Shown one piece after another: positions 8,148-16,633 of a DNA stretch of 20,358 nt. How positions within the stretch are numbered: position 1 is the stretch's first letter; every line of letters starts with the position of its first letter. The DNA lies in NCBI GenBank assembly GCA_005778315.1, contig SXOW01000131.1, positions 1 through 20,358 of the forward strand. The letters are read 5' to 3'. Below the pieces are notes generated by a model that was given only the letters and a program-made list of their open reading frames with translations, was not told where the DNA came from and searched no databases. The stretch is from Acidobacteriota bacterium (GTDB taxonomy: Bacteria > Acidobacteriota > Vicinamibacteria > Vicinamibacterales > UBA8438). A program made the position numbers and the translations under genes.

Positions 8148-8188
8148 CCGACATGTTTTCTGTGGCATCACCAGATCAAGGAGCCTCT

Positions 8189-9049
8189 ATGCTTCGGTTG
8201 TCGTGTGTCGCGTTGCTTGTCGTCACCCTCGGATGTGGCGCCGCCCCCCCCGCGGAGACCGTGCGCGAGATGCCCCCGGTGCGTGTCCCGGCCCCCTACG
8301 ACAGCGCCGTCGCGACCCCGCTGATCGTGCTGCTCCACGGCTACACCCTGAGCGGCGGAGGCCAGGACACTTACATGGGATTGGGCGACCTCGTCGATGA
8401 CTACGGCTTCATCATGGTGGCGCCAGACGGCACTCGAGAGGACAGCCCGGACGAGAATCGGTTCTGGAACGCCTCGGCATCATGCTGTAATTTCTTCGAG
8501 AGCGACGTCGACGACTCGGCATATCTGGCCGGCGTGATTGACAGCGTCAAAGCCGACTACAACATCGACGATCGTCGCGTGTATCTGGTGGGACATTCGA
8601 ACGGCGGCTTCATGTCGTATCGCATGGCTCACGATCACTCAGGCACCATCGCGGCGATCGCGAGTCTGGCCGGCGCGGACCAGCCGGCCGATCGTCCGGC
8701 GCCGCCGAATCCCGTTCACGTGCTGCAGATTCATGGAACGGCAGACACCGTCATCCGCTACGAGGGCGGCGAATTTCGCGGCGGCGCGGCACATCCGGGT
8801 GCCAGAGAGAGCGTCGAAGCCTGGGCCGCGCACAACGGGTGCGCCGTCACGGGGGTCGACAGCGGCACCCTCGATCTGGACCGCGGACTGGAGGGATTGG
8901 ACACTGTTGTCACCCGGTACGCAGCCGGCTGCCAGCGGGGCGGGTCCGCAGAGCTGTGGACGATCAACGAAGGCTCGCACGGTCCCGACCTGTCGGAGCA
9001 CTTTACCCGCCGTGTGGTGGAATGGCTGCTGGGGCATCCGAAGCCATGA
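8189..9049 (+). CDS. CE1 / PHB-depolymerase-like esterase, lipoprotein
   Basis: A secreted alpha/beta hydrolase of 286 residues. ATG 8189 follows AAGGAG (8178-8183) at 5 nt. The N-terminus is a short lipoprotein-like signal ending TLGC (Cys16); Thr at -3 is not ideal for a lipobox. Catalytic elements are the oxyanion strand LIVLLHGYTLSGGGQ (45-59), nucleophile elbow GHSNGG with Ser137, acid Asp186 in IHGTADTVI, and His264 in EGSHGPDL. The block FWNASASCCNF followed by DDSAYLAGVIDSV is typical of the LpqC/PHB-depolymerase and feruloyl-esterase (CE1) group, so the substrate is probably an ester-linked polymer or polysaccharide acyl group; which one cannot be told. The stop overlaps the next start (ATGA, 9046-9049), so it is translated together with another lipoprotein hydrolase. 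Confidence 0.9.
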   Translation: MLRLSCVALLVVTLGCGAAPPAETVREMPPVRVPAPYDSAVATPLIVLLHGYTLSGGGQDTYMGLGDLVDDYGFIMVAPDGTREDSPDENRFWNASASCCNFFESDVDDSAYLAGVIDSVKADYNIDDRRVYLVGHSNGGFMSYRMAHDHSGTIAAIASLAGADQPADRPAPPNPVHVLQIHGTADTVIRYEGGEFRGGAAHPGARESVEAWAAHNGCAVTGVDSGTLDLDRGLEGLDTVVTRYAAGCQRGGSAELWTINEGSHGPDLSEHFTRRVVEWLLGHPKP

Positions 9050-10077
9050 CATCAGGCTCGACCAAGTTTCTATTCGCCGTCACGTGTATGGCCGCCGGTC
9101 TTGCCATCGGCTGTGGGTCGCCGAACGACTCTGCTCCAGACCCCGTGAGCGCCGTAAGCCCCGGTGAGGACGCTGCGTCGCCTGGTGCGCCAGCCGGGAC
9201 GCTACCGTCTGACGCCGGGGCCGGGATCGCGTCAACCCAGATCCAGGTGGGTGACTACACGTTCGACGTCCGTACGGCCGGTCCCGACGACGGCGAGCCC
9301 GTCATCCTGCTACACGGGTTTCCCCAGACGTCGTACGAGTGGCGAAATCAGATCAGGGCGCTGGGCGAGGCCGGCTTCAGAGCCGTAGCACCGAATCAGC
9401 GTGGTTACTCAGCCGGGGCCCGGCCGGGCGCCGTGGCCGACTACGCGGTACCCCGCCTCGTTGAAGACGTCCTCGGGCTCGCCGACGCGATTGGGGCCGA
9501 GCGGTTCCACATCGTCGGGCATGACTGGGGCGCCATCATCGCGTGGGCGGTCGCGGTGGCTGCCCCGGACCGGGTCATCTCGGCGAACCCGGTCTCCGTT
9601 CCACACCCCGATGCGTTCGCCAGAGTGCTGGCGGACCCTGCCTCCTGTCAGGTCGCGGCGTCGTCGTATTTCGACGTCTTCGTCCAACCGGACTCCGAAG
9701 ACGCGTTCATCGCGAACGAGAACGCCGGACTCCGTAACTTCTTCACAGGCATCGACGCCGACGCGGTGGACGACTACATCCGTGTGCTGGGTTCGAAGGC
9801 GGCGCTTGGAGCGGCGTTGAACTGGTATCGCGCCAACATCGCCGACCGGCAGGTGTCAGGACCAGAGATGGGTGTTGTGCAGGTACCGACCATGTTCACC
9901 TGGAGCGACGGTGACACCGCGTTGTGCATCGATGGGGCGCAGCTCACCGGCGAGTATGTCGACGCCTCCTATCGGTTTGAGATTGTCGAAGGCGTCAGCC
10001 ATTGGATCCCCGACCTGGCGTCGGACCGGATGACCGCGCTGCTGCTGGACCACATCACGGCACACACGGAACGCTGA
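9046..10077 (+). CDS. Epoxide hydrolase/haloalkane dehalogenase-like lipoprotein
   Basis: An alpha/beta hydrolase of 343 residues whose nucleophile is Asp rather than Ser: GHDWGA (158-163), Asp160. This is diagnostic of epoxide hydrolases and haloalkane dehalogenases. Other family features are HGFPQTSYEWR (90-100, oxyanion loop), APNQRGYSAG (115-124), a helical cap domain about 180-285, a WSDGDTAL acid region and His319 in EGVSHWIPD. The N-terminus is a lipoprotein signal ending AIGC (Cys23) followed by a low-complexity linker rich in Ser, Pro, Ala and Asp (24-62), which would tether the enzyme to a membrane. ATG 9046 overlaps the esterase stop. Epoxide hydrolase, dehalogenase and fluoroacetate dehalogenase cannot be separated by reading alone; epoxide hydrolase is favoured by HGFPQTSYEW. 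Confidence 0.88.
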   Translation: MTSGSTKFLFAVTCMAAGLAIGCGSPNDSAPDPVSAVSPGEDAASPGAPAGTLPSDAGAGIASTQIQVGDYTFDVRTAGPDDGEPVILLHGFPQTSYEWRNQIRALGEAGFRAVAPNQRGYSAGARPGAVADYAVPRLVEDVLGLADAIGAERFHIVGHDWGAIIAWAVAVAAPDRVISANPVSVPHPDAFARVLADPASCQVAASSYFDVFVQPDSEDAFIANENAGLRNFFTGIDADAVDDYIRVLGSKAALGAALNWYRANIADRQVSGPEMGVVQVPTMFTWSDGDTALCIDGAQLTGEYVDASYRFEIVEGVSHWIPDLASDRMTALLLDHITAHTER

Positions 10078-10082
10078 CCGCC

Positions 10083-10107
10083 GGTGCCGTCCCGGGGCCT
10101 CGGCATC
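10083..10107. terminator. Weak hairpin between convergent genes
   Basis: The 131-bp gap between the convergent hydrolase (stop 10077) and quinoprotein (stop 10209) genes holds an imperfect hairpin: GGTGCCG (10083-10089) pairs with CGGCATC (10101-10107) with one G-T wobble and an 11-nt loop. There is no T-tract, so a terminator role is only suggested by its place 5 bp after the hydrolase stop. Confidence 0.3.
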
Positions 10108-10208
10108 CCTGGCGACGGGCTGATCGCAGGTCCTGAAGGCCCGCGCCACAGGTGATCGGCGAGGGTCTGCCCCGTCTGGTCGCGGATACCGAGCGCTCCC
10201 GAGATCAA

Positions 10209-12365
10209 TCACTCCGGCAGGGCGAAGGCAACCAGCCGTGGCCCGCCGCCGATGGTGACGGCGATGTACTGGCGCCCGTCCAGGCTGTAGGTCATCGGCG
10301 TCCCGATGGTGCCGCTGGGCAGATTGACCGCGCCCCGGATCTCTCCCGTTGCCTTGTCCCACGCGACCAACCCCGGACCGCCATCACTCCCCCCGGTGGG
10401 CACCGCGCTGATGAGCAGGGTCTTGGTCAGCAGCGGCCCCGCGATCGCGCCGTCGCCGAGGGGGGGCAGGTCGAGATCTCGCAGACGCGGATGGTTGCGG
10501 ATCCGGTCGCCATTGCCCAGCGGCACCATCCACGCATGGTCGCCGGTGTTCATATCAATGGCGGTGATCCGCGAGTACGGCGGCTTGAGGAGCGGCAGCC
10601 CCTGCGGCATCCGAGCTTCGTAGCTGCCGCCCTGTTGCAGTCGAATGGCTTCCGGCGCGCCGTGCGTGTATCTCATGGTGGATCCCAAGGCTGGATCCGG
10701 CGCATAGAGCGGAATGGCGACGGCGATGTTGCGGGACGGGACATACAACAGGCCCGTCTCCGGGTCGACCGCGGCGCCGGCCCACCCCGCCGCGCCAAAG
10801 TCCGGCGGTCGCATCAGGGTCCCCTGGGTGCCCCCCTCAATCGGCCGACCGGGCGGCGTGAACAACGGCCCGATCTGGTAGTTCTGCACCACCTCGATCG
10901 CCATCTGGCGGAGTTCCGGGGTGAAGTCGACCAGGTCGTCAATCGTCACGCCCTGGTAGTCGAATGGTGCTGGTTTCGTCGGGAACGGTTGCGTCGGCGA
11001 GAGCACCTCGTCCGGCATGTTGCTCTCTTGCGGGACCGGGCGCTCCTCGATCGGCCAGATCGGGTCGCCCGTGACCCGGTCGAACGCATAGACGAAGGCC
11101 TGCTTGCTGACCTGTGTCAACGCTTTGATGGGACGACCGTCGACCACCACATCGACCAGGTTCGGATGGGTCGGAAAGTCGTAGTCCCACAACCCGTGAT
11201 GCACCGCCTGGAAATGCCACACCCGTTGCCCCGTCTCCACATCGACGGCAATGATCGATTCCGAGAACAGGTTGTCACCCGGGCGATCGGCCCCGTAGTA
11301 GGCGTTCGTGGTGGGCCCGGTCGGCAGATAGACGTAGCCCAGCTCGTTGTCGCCGGCCAGCATCGACCAGATGTTGGCGTTCCCCGAGTAGCGCCACGAG
11401 TCGTTGCCCCAGGTCTCGACGCCGAATTCGTCGGCACTGTTGGGCACCGTGTGGAAGTCCCAGGCATGCTCGCCGGTTCGCGCGTTCCAGGCTCGGACCC
11501 ATCCCGGGGGCGCTTCCTTGGTAATGCGCCGGTCGGCAATCTGCGACCCGTGAATCACCATGTCTCGCACCACAATCGGCGGCGAGTTGATCGAGTAGAG
11601 CATCGCGTTGAGATAGTCGCGTGCGTCACGCTCGACCCGCGGGATGCCGACCATCGCGTCAACCATACCGCCGCCGTCAGTCCCGAAGTCGGGGCACGGG
11701 CGGCCGGTCTTCGCATCGACGCACACCAGATAGCCGTTACCGGTCCCCCAGAAGATGCGCTCGTCTCCGTCGCCGTCCGTCCAGTACGCCACCCCGCGCT
11801 GGGTCCACGGGCTGCTCATCGACGGCGTACCCTCTTCGTAGGTCTTCGGATTGAAGATCCACAACGTCTGACCGGTTGCCGCGTCGACCGCCACCCCTTG
11901 CGACAGCGGCGTATTGAAGTAGAGGACACCACCAACCATCAACGGGGTGGCCTGCAACCGCGAGAGGTTGGGCGGCTGTGATTCCCGATACAGATTCGGC
12001 GTGTCCGCCACGAGCGACTCCACCACCGTATCCAACGGCGCCCACCACTCGCCACCATCCGGTGTCGACCGACTCACCATGGTGTCAACCGTGGTCCACT
12101 CCCATGCGATCTCCAGCCGGCTGAAGTTGGTCGCATCGATCTCGTCGAGCGGCGAGTACTTCGTGCCGGCAATATCGCCCGCATAGCTCCGCCACTCGCC
12201 GTTCTCCGTCCCGTAGGTCTGCCACGGCCCGGTTGACGATGGCTGGGCCTGCGCGTCGACCGCAGCGGGACCGCCCATCGCCAACAGGGCCACACCGATC
12301 GCCGACGCACGGCCACCGAGCGAACGAAGAGCGCTATGGCACGCGACACGTGGTCTTGTCTTCAT
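10209..12365 (-). CDS. PQQ-dependent dehydrogenase, glucose-dehydrogenase type (copy 1)
   Basis: A periplasmic eight-bladed quinoprotein of 718 residues. ATG 12365 follows GGTGGAG closely; upstream codons to 12476 overlap the preceding gene and look non-native. The signal peptide covers 1-38 (cleavage after AAVDA). The first propeller strand has the usual EWRSYAGD then GTKYSPLDEI. Residues matching E. coli Gcd are HFQAVHHGLWDYDFP (about 382-396), whose first Asp should be the catalytic Asp466 equivalent, and QVSKQAFVYAFDRVTGDP (about 414-431), whose Lys matches Lys493; also GRPCPDFG, PTQPFPTKP and LFTPPGRP. These residue matches are from memory. Unlike Gcd it has no five-helix membrane anchor and no CxxCH haem site, so it needs a separate electron acceptor. 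Likely substrate is an aldose or other polyol, not proven. It is a close paralog of 14507-16606. Confidence 0.92.
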   Translation of the reverse strand: MKTRPRVACHSALRSLGGRASAIGVALLAMGGPAAVDAQAQPSSTGPWQTYGTENGEWRSYAGDIAGTKYSPLDEIDATNFSRLEIAWEWTTVDTMVSRSTPDGGEWWAPLDTVVESLVADTPNLYRESQPPNLSRLQATPLMVGGVLYFNTPLSQGVAVDAATGQTLWIFNPKTYEEGTPSMSSPWTQRGVAYWTDGDGDERIFWGTGNGYLVCVDAKTGRPCPDFGTDGGGMVDAMVGIPRVERDARDYLNAMLYSINSPPIVVRDMVIHGSQIADRRITKEAPPGWVRAWNARTGEHAWDFHTVPNSADEFGVETWGNDSWRYSGNANIWSMLAGDNELGYVYLPTGPTTNAYYGADRPGDNLFSESIIAVDVETGQRVWHFQAVHHGLWDYDFPTHPNLVDVVVDGRPIKALTQVSKQAFVYAFDRVTGDPIWPIEERPVPQESNMPDEVLSPTQPFPTKPAPFDYQGVTIDDLVDFTPELRQMAIEVVQNYQIGPLFTPPGRPIEGGTQGTLMRPPDFGAAGWAGAAVDPETGLLYVPSRNIAVAIPLYAPDPALGSTMRYTHGAPEAIRLQQGGSYEARMPQGLPLLKPPYSRITAIDMNTGDHAWMVPLGNGDRIRNHPRLRDLDLPPLGDGAIAGPLLTKTLLISAVPTGGSDGGPGLVAWDKATGEIRGAVNLPSGTIGTPMTYSLDGRQYIAVTIGGGPRLVAFALPE

Positions 12366-12384
12366 TGCTCCACCGTGAAGTCCC

Positions 12385-13416
12385 TTACTGTTGTCCGTCC
12401 GTCTCCGTGTTGGCGTCGAGGTAGCGCTGTCCAGAGAGCGTTCCGGGGACGGCATGGTTGCCCTCGTGGCACGCATACTCGAACATCTGGTACCCCGGCT
12501 CCGCCGTCAGCGGCATCTGAATGGTCCACGGTGCGGTGTAGACGTTCGGGTCTTCGATGGTGGCGGTCCACATGATGGTGCTCTCCGACACGCGCTCGAA
12601 CCGCTCCATCACCTGCATCGCCGGACTGGTTAGAATGCCTTTGATTCGGCCCCCGGCCATGCTCGAGGCGATCCAGCCACGGTTGTGAAAGTTTCTGGTC
12701 TCGACCACCAGCGCGTCTCCGTCCCAGTGCGCGCGCGAATCGCCCATCCACTGTCGAATACGACCATCCACAAAGGGAGCGCCTGACAGCGGGATGATTC
12801 GGACATCGTGAATCATCTCGTGGAAGATGACGACATGCTCGGCCGTCTGCGCGATGCGGTAGGCATTGTTGTAGCCGGCCGGCAGCATCGAGCCGGGGAC
12901 GCCGCGCGAGATGCACCGGTCCCAGACGCTCAAATGTTGATAGTGGTCGCCCTCGTTGGCCAGGTTGTAGTCCTTCGCGTCCAGCGCCCACTGCTTGACC
13001 GGCGCGCGTCCGTCCGGCGGGTCGATGACAAACGAGGTCTGCCCCGTCGACAGCCACGTGTCGCCCGCATCGAGCCAATAGCTGCCATAGCCACCCACGT
13101 TACGACCAGCCTCGGCGCGCTGGGCCGGTGCGGCGTCCTGCGCAGCGGAGTTGTCGGCTCGCTGCTGATTCATCGCCGCCATGTCCTCATCACTCAGATA
13201 CTCGCGTCCCTCCTCCTCCCGACGCTCGATCGGGGTGATCGTCTTGTTGCCCCAGATGCCTTGCAGGTCTGGATGACCGTCCGGCGTCCGCGGGGTGGTC
13301 CAGTTCGGGTCCCGGACCCGGTCGACCTGCGCATCGACGGGTGCGACACCGACCAGCGCAACGGCCAGAGCCAGGGCGGCAACGCTGAACGTCCGTGAGG
13401 TCGTGAGTATCTGCAA
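12385..13416 (-). CDS. Secreted protein of unknown function (PDLQGIW family)
   Basis: I do not recognise a function. The 343-residue product has a Sec signal peptide (1-29, cleavage after PVDA), then RTPDGHPDLQGIWGN (43-57), a segment I recall as common to a large family in Acidobacteria-like genomes. Other conserved-looking parts are HYQHLSVWDRC, GVPGSMLPAGYNNAYRI, HVVIFHEMIHDVRIIPL, a WxGDSRAHWDGDALVVETRNF run, and the C-terminal YACHEGNHAVPGTLSGQRY. The alternating beta pattern suggests a sandwich or propeller-like fold. I chose TTG 13416 because AAGGAG (13425-13430) lies 8 nt upstream and it gives a clean signal peptide; ATG 13470 is in frame and overlaps the upstream stop (ATGA). It ends 19 bp before a quinoprotein gene, so a role in the same periplasmic oxidation is possible. 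Confidence 0.82.
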   Translation of the reverse strand: MQILTTSRTFSVAALALAVALVGVAPVDAQVDRVRDPNWTTPRTPDGHPDLQGIWGNKTITPIERREEEGREYLSDEDMAAMNQQRADNSAAQDAAPAQRAEAGRNVGGYGSYWLDAGDTWLSTGQTSFVIDPPDGRAPVKQWALDAKDYNLANEGDHYQHLSVWDRCISRGVPGSMLPAGYNNAYRIAQTAEHVVIFHEMIHDVRIIPLSGAPFVDGRIRQWMGDSRAHWDGDALVVETRNFHNRGWIASSMAGGRIKGILTSPAMQVMERFERVSESTIMWTATIEDPNVYTAPWTIQMPLTAEPGYQMFEYACHEGNHAVPGTLSGQRYLDANTETDGQQ

Positions 13417-13466
13417 GGCCGTGCTCCTTCGGTATGAGGGTTGAACGTAGAACGAGGAAAAACAGA

Positions 13467-13874
13467 TCATTTCCAGCCGGTCGACTTGCGGGTAAATCGG
13501 TCAGGCAGCGCCGGCCTGCTGACACGCTCCGGCTCCGGCTCTCCAGCCGCCGCGTTGATCTCTCCCTCGAGTTCGTCTTCGTTGGGCAGCCCGGCCAACT
13601 GGTCGAGAAACATCAGCGTGTGCTGCGAGGGGATATCGAATTTCTTCCCACAGGTCTTGCACGTGACGTCGTCGTCGAGACGCAGCAGATAGTCACGCAG
13701 CTTCTCGAATTTCGCCCGATCCGCGGCGTCACCGCGCCCCGGCATCTGGCGCTTCTTTGTATGCCGCATCCAGCGGATGCGGTAGTCCCCGGTCCGCCGA
13801 CACCTGGGGCACTGAAACTGACCCGGGCGTGTCTCTGGTGTCTTGTTGAACAGCGCACTTTCGTCGAGAGCCAT
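13467..13874 (-). CDS. Small zinc-ribbon protein
   Basis: A cytoplasmic protein of 135 residues with no signal peptide. Two cysteine pairs, CPRC (22-25) and CKTC (72-75), are spaced like a split zinc ribbon. Between them lies a basic stretch (RIRWMRHTKKRQMPG) and a helix AKFEKLRDYLLRL. After the second pair comes a helix (QHTLMFLDQLAGLPN), then an acidic and low-complexity tail ending DRFTRKSTGWK. Zinc ribbons of this type usually bind nucleic acid or protein partners; the target is unknown. ATG 13874 is the first start that yields a sensible N-terminus; the open frame further upstream is antisense-like noise. It lies 80 bp after the NIPSNAP gene and overlaps a possible ATG of the next gene, so it is probably cotranscribed with secreted proteins it does not resemble. 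Confidence 0.75.
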   Translation of the reverse strand: MALDESALFNKTPETRPGQFQCPRCRRTGDYRIRWMRHTKKRQMPGRGDAADRAKFEKLRDYLLRLDDDVTCKTCGKKFDIPSQHTLMFLDQLAGLPNEDELEGEINAAAGEPEPERVSRPALPDRFTRKSTGWK

Positions 13875-13954
13875 CGGCGTATGGTACCAAGGAAGTGGCG
13901 TCCTGCAACGCTCATTTGCCCGCTCTGTCCGCAAGCTCGTGTTCGTCGGCGCCT

Positions 13955-14251
13955 TCAGATCGAACGAAGCAGCGTAATTTCCCGGTGAGCCAGATGGCCA
14001 CGCACGCGGTCTACGTTCGCCTTCCACCAGTCGGACCCGTAGAACGCCGCCTCTTTGCGCTGGAGGTCGGCCTCGGTCTCCCCGTAGCTGCGCACCCAGA
14101 TGAACTGCGTCCGCGCATCGTTCACCCAGGCCCCCTCGACGCAGATCTCGTGCTCGCGAAGGAGCGGGACCAGGTGTTCGTTGAACAGGGCGATCCAGCT
14201 ATCCATCTGCCCGGCGTTGATAGTGTAGGTGCGAAGGTGGGCGATGGTCAT
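13955..14251 (-). CDS. NIPSNAP-family dimeric alpha/beta-barrel protein
   Basis: A protein of 98 residues with no signal peptide. It shows the NIPSNAP/ferredoxin-like pattern: the N-terminal strand MTIAHLRTYTINAGQMDSWI, helix WIALFNEHLVPLLREH, strand CVEGAWVNDARTQFIWVRSY, helix ADLQRKEAAFYGSDWWKAN, and C-terminal strand HREITLLRSI. The opening strand with LRTYTINAG and the central F-I-W-V-R-S-Y strand are typical of this small-domain family, whose bacterial members have no agreed function. ATG 14251 follows GAGGA at 9 nt. The gene lies between two quinoprotein genes on the same strand. A dimeric-barrel monooxygenase (ABM-like) is the alternative fold relative. Confidence 0.8.
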   Translation of the reverse strand: MTIAHLRTYTINAGQMDSWIALFNEHLVPLLREHEICVEGAWVNDARTQFIWVRSYGETEADLQRKEAAFYGSDWWKANVDRVRGHLAHREITLLRSI

Positions 14252-14506
14252 CGTGTGACATCCTCGTGGGGCGTGGCCGACGCCTTCATTCGCCAGACGT
14301 CTCGGAGCGGCGCGCGAAGGTCCGGACGCTGGTGCGGCGCGAAGAAAGGCGTCCGGGCGACAAGCGGGACCGCGAACCGGCATGTCGACCGGACCCCACG
14401 TGCAGCTCGCAGGCGCTCATCTCTGCCGGCTGCTCACTCGTGCAAGTAGGCGCTCACAGTACCCTGAATCTGGATTTCGCACAATGGCACACGGGTGCAC
14501 AGCCGG
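14252..14506. other. Intergenic spacer, 255 bp
   Basis: Between the NIPSNAP gene and the second quinoprotein gene I see no convincing coding frame. The only structure noted is AGGCGCTCA occurring twice (14411-14419 and 14448-14456). A promoter for the NIPSNAP, zinc-ribbon and downstream genes may lie here, but none matches consensus well. Confidence 0.4.
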
Positions 14507-16606
14507 TCAGTCTGGCAGGGCGAACGCGACCAGGTTGGGGGGCTGACCACCGATCGTCAGCGCGATGTACTGCTTCCCGTCAACGAGATAGGTCATCGGG
14601 GTCCCGATCGCACCCGACGGCAGGTCAACCGACCCCAACTCCTCGCCGGTCTGCTTGTCGCGAGCGACCAACCGCGGCCCCCCGTTGGTGCCCCCGGCCG
14701 AGAGCGCGCTGATGAGGAGCGTCTTGGTGAGCAGCGGGCCGCCCCGACCGTCACCTCCAAGGGGCGGGAGGTCCAGATCGCGCAACAACGGATGGTTGCG
14801 AATCCGGTCACCGTTCCCCAACGGTTGCATCCAGACATGCTCGCCCTCATTCATGTCGATGGCGGTCATTCGCGAGTACGGCGGTTTGAGCAGCGGCAGC
14901 CCTTGAGGCATGCGCGGGCCGGTCGCGTCATCGTCGCTGACCCGCGCCGACTCCGGCGCTCCGTGGGTATAGCGCAGGTTGCCCCCCAGGGCCGGGTCCG
15001 GCGTGTAGTACTGAATCACCCCGAGGTTGTTGTTGGACGGCACATAGAGCATCCCCGTTTCGGGGTCCACCGCGGCGCCCGTCCAACTCGCCGCGCCTCC
15101 GCCAGTCGGTCGAAACAGCGTGCCCTGCGTGCCCCCTTCCTCGGCGAGGGTCGGAGCCGTGTACAGGGGGCCCAGCCGGTAATCGCTGACGGCGTCCAGC
15201 GCCATCTGCCGGATCTCCGGCGTGAAGTCCACCAGATCGTCGACGGTCACGCCTTGATACTCAAAGGCGGCTGGCTTCGTCGGAAAGGGCTGGGTTGGCG
15301 CCGGCACTTCTCCGGGAATCGCGGGGGCGGTCACGACAGCCCGCTCCTCGATAGGCCAGATCGGATCGCCGGTGACGCGGTCGAAGGTGTAGACAAACCC
15401 CTGTTTGCTGACCTGTGCGATCGCCCGCACCGGCCGACCATCGACCTCGATATCGAGCAAATTCGGGGCGGCCGGAAAGTCGTAGTCCCACAGGCCGTGG
15501 TGGACAGCCTGGAAGTGCCAGACTCGTTCGCCCGTTTCGATATCCACCGCCACCAGGCTCTCCGCGAACAGGTTGTCCCCGAGTCGGTGGCCGCCGTAGT
15601 AGTCGTTCGTCCCCGTCCCGGTCGGCAGATAGACGTAACCCAACTCGTCGTCGCCGCTCAGCATCGACCAGACGTTCGCGTTCCCCGAGTAGCGCCATGA
15701 CTCGTTCAGCCAGGTGTCCGCGCCGAATTCGTCGCCGTTGGCCGGGACGGTGTGGAAGTCCCACGTGTGCGCACCGGTGCGCACATCCCACGCGCGCACC
15801 CACCCCGGCACCGCCTCCTTCGTGATTCGCCGGTCGGACACCGACGAGCCATGGATCACGGTGTCTCGTACGACGAGCGGCGGCGACTGGATCGAGAACA
15901 GCATCGCGTTCAGGTAGTCACGATCCTCACGCACCGCGCGCGGCAATCCGGTCATCGCGTCGATGATGCCGTTCTGCCCGAAGTTCTGACAGGGACGGCC
16001 GGTCCTGGCCTCGACACACACGAGGCTACCGTTGCCGGTACCCCAGTAGATGCGCTCCTCCTCCGCCCCGTCAGTCCAGTAGGCAACACCGCGCTCCCGC
16101 CAGGTCACGGTCATCGACGTCGTACCTTCTTCGTAGCTCTTCGGGTTGTAGACCCAGAGCGTCCGCCCGGTCTTGGCGTCGATCGCGGCACCCTGCGACA
16201 AGGGGGTGTTGATATAGAGGACGCCCCCGACCATCAGGGGGGTGGCCTGCAGGTTCGAACGGCTCGGGGTATTCCGATCACGGTACAGATTGGGCGTGTC
16301 GGCGACCAGCTGTTCGATGATGGTGTCGAAATCGGCCCACCACTCGCCCCCGTCTGGAGTGGTCACGCTCAGAAAGTCGTCGACCGACGACCACCGCCAC
16401 GCTTCCTCGAGCTGCGCGAAATTGTCGCGGGTGATCTGGTCCAATGGGGAGTACTTGGTGCTCCCGATGTCGCCACCGTAGCTGCGCCACTCGGCCCCCT
16501 GCGTGCCGTATTGCGCCGCGACTGGCGCCGGCGCGGCCAGGAGCGCCCCACAGGCCACCACCATCATCACGCCACCGACGGCGCGTCTACCCATCGCATT
16601 TGTCAT
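14507..16606 (-). CDS. PQQ-dependent dehydrogenase, glucose-dehydrogenase type (copy 2)
   Basis: A periplasmic quinoprotein of 699 residues, closely similar over its whole length to the product of 10209-12365. The signal peptide is 1-32 (cleavage after PVAA); a second in-frame ATG is at 16594. Shared landmarks are EWRSYGGD then STKYSPLDQI, LVADTPNLYR, QATPLMVGGVLYINTPLSQG, GRPCQNFG, the Asp-bearing HHGLWDYDFP (about 367-376) and Lys-bearing QVSKQGFVYTFDRVTGDP (about 395-412), LLKPPYSRMTAIDMN and GNGDRIRNHPLLRDLDLPPL. The Asp and Lys correspond to catalytic residues of E. coli Gcd, from memory. It lacks membrane helices and CxxCH. Differences from copy 1 cluster in the substrate-facing loops after PIEER and before YTHGAPE, which suggests altered specificity. 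The protein is translated from its own 124-bp leader. Confidence 0.92.
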   Translation of the reverse strand: MTNAMGRRAVGGVMMVVACGALLAAPAPVAAQYGTQGAEWRSYGGDIGSTKYSPLDQITRDNFAQLEEAWRWSSVDDFLSVTTPDGGEWWADFDTIIEQLVADTPNLYRDRNTPSRSNLQATPLMVGGVLYINTPLSQGAAIDAKTGRTLWVYNPKSYEEGTTSMTVTWRERGVAYWTDGAEEERIYWGTGNGSLVCVEARTGRPCQNFGQNGIIDAMTGLPRAVREDRDYLNAMLFSIQSPPLVVRDTVIHGSSVSDRRITKEAVPGWVRAWDVRTGAHTWDFHTVPANGDEFGADTWLNESWRYSGNANVWSMLSGDDELGYVYLPTGTGTNDYYGGHRLGDNLFAESLVAVDIETGERVWHFQAVHHGLWDYDFPAAPNLLDIEVDGRPVRAIAQVSKQGFVYTFDRVTGDPIWPIEERAVVTAPAIPGEVPAPTQPFPTKPAAFEYQGVTVDDLVDFTPEIRQMALDAVSDYRLGPLYTAPTLAEEGGTQGTLFRPTGGGAASWTGAAVDPETGMLYVPSNNNLGVIQYYTPDPALGGNLRYTHGAPESARVSDDDATGPRMPQGLPLLKPPYSRMTAIDMNEGEHVWMQPLGNGDRIRNHPLLRDLDLPPLGGDGRGGPLLTKTLLISALSAGGTNGGPRLVARDKQTGEELGSVDLPSGAIGTPMTYLVDGKQYIALTIGGQPPNLVAFALPD

Positions 16607-16633
16607 CGCTGTGTCGGTCCTTCGGTTGCCGGG

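Noticed and set aside
10152..11981. Plus-strand open frame of about 609 codons
   Set aside because: It is antisense to the first glucose-type quinoprotein, rich in Arg, His and Val, with no family features; a GC-rich shadow frame.
14495..15700. Plus-strand open frame of about 401 codons
   Set aside because: Antisense to the second quinoprotein, and its translation resembles that of the shadow at 10152-11981, as expected from paralogous genes underneath.
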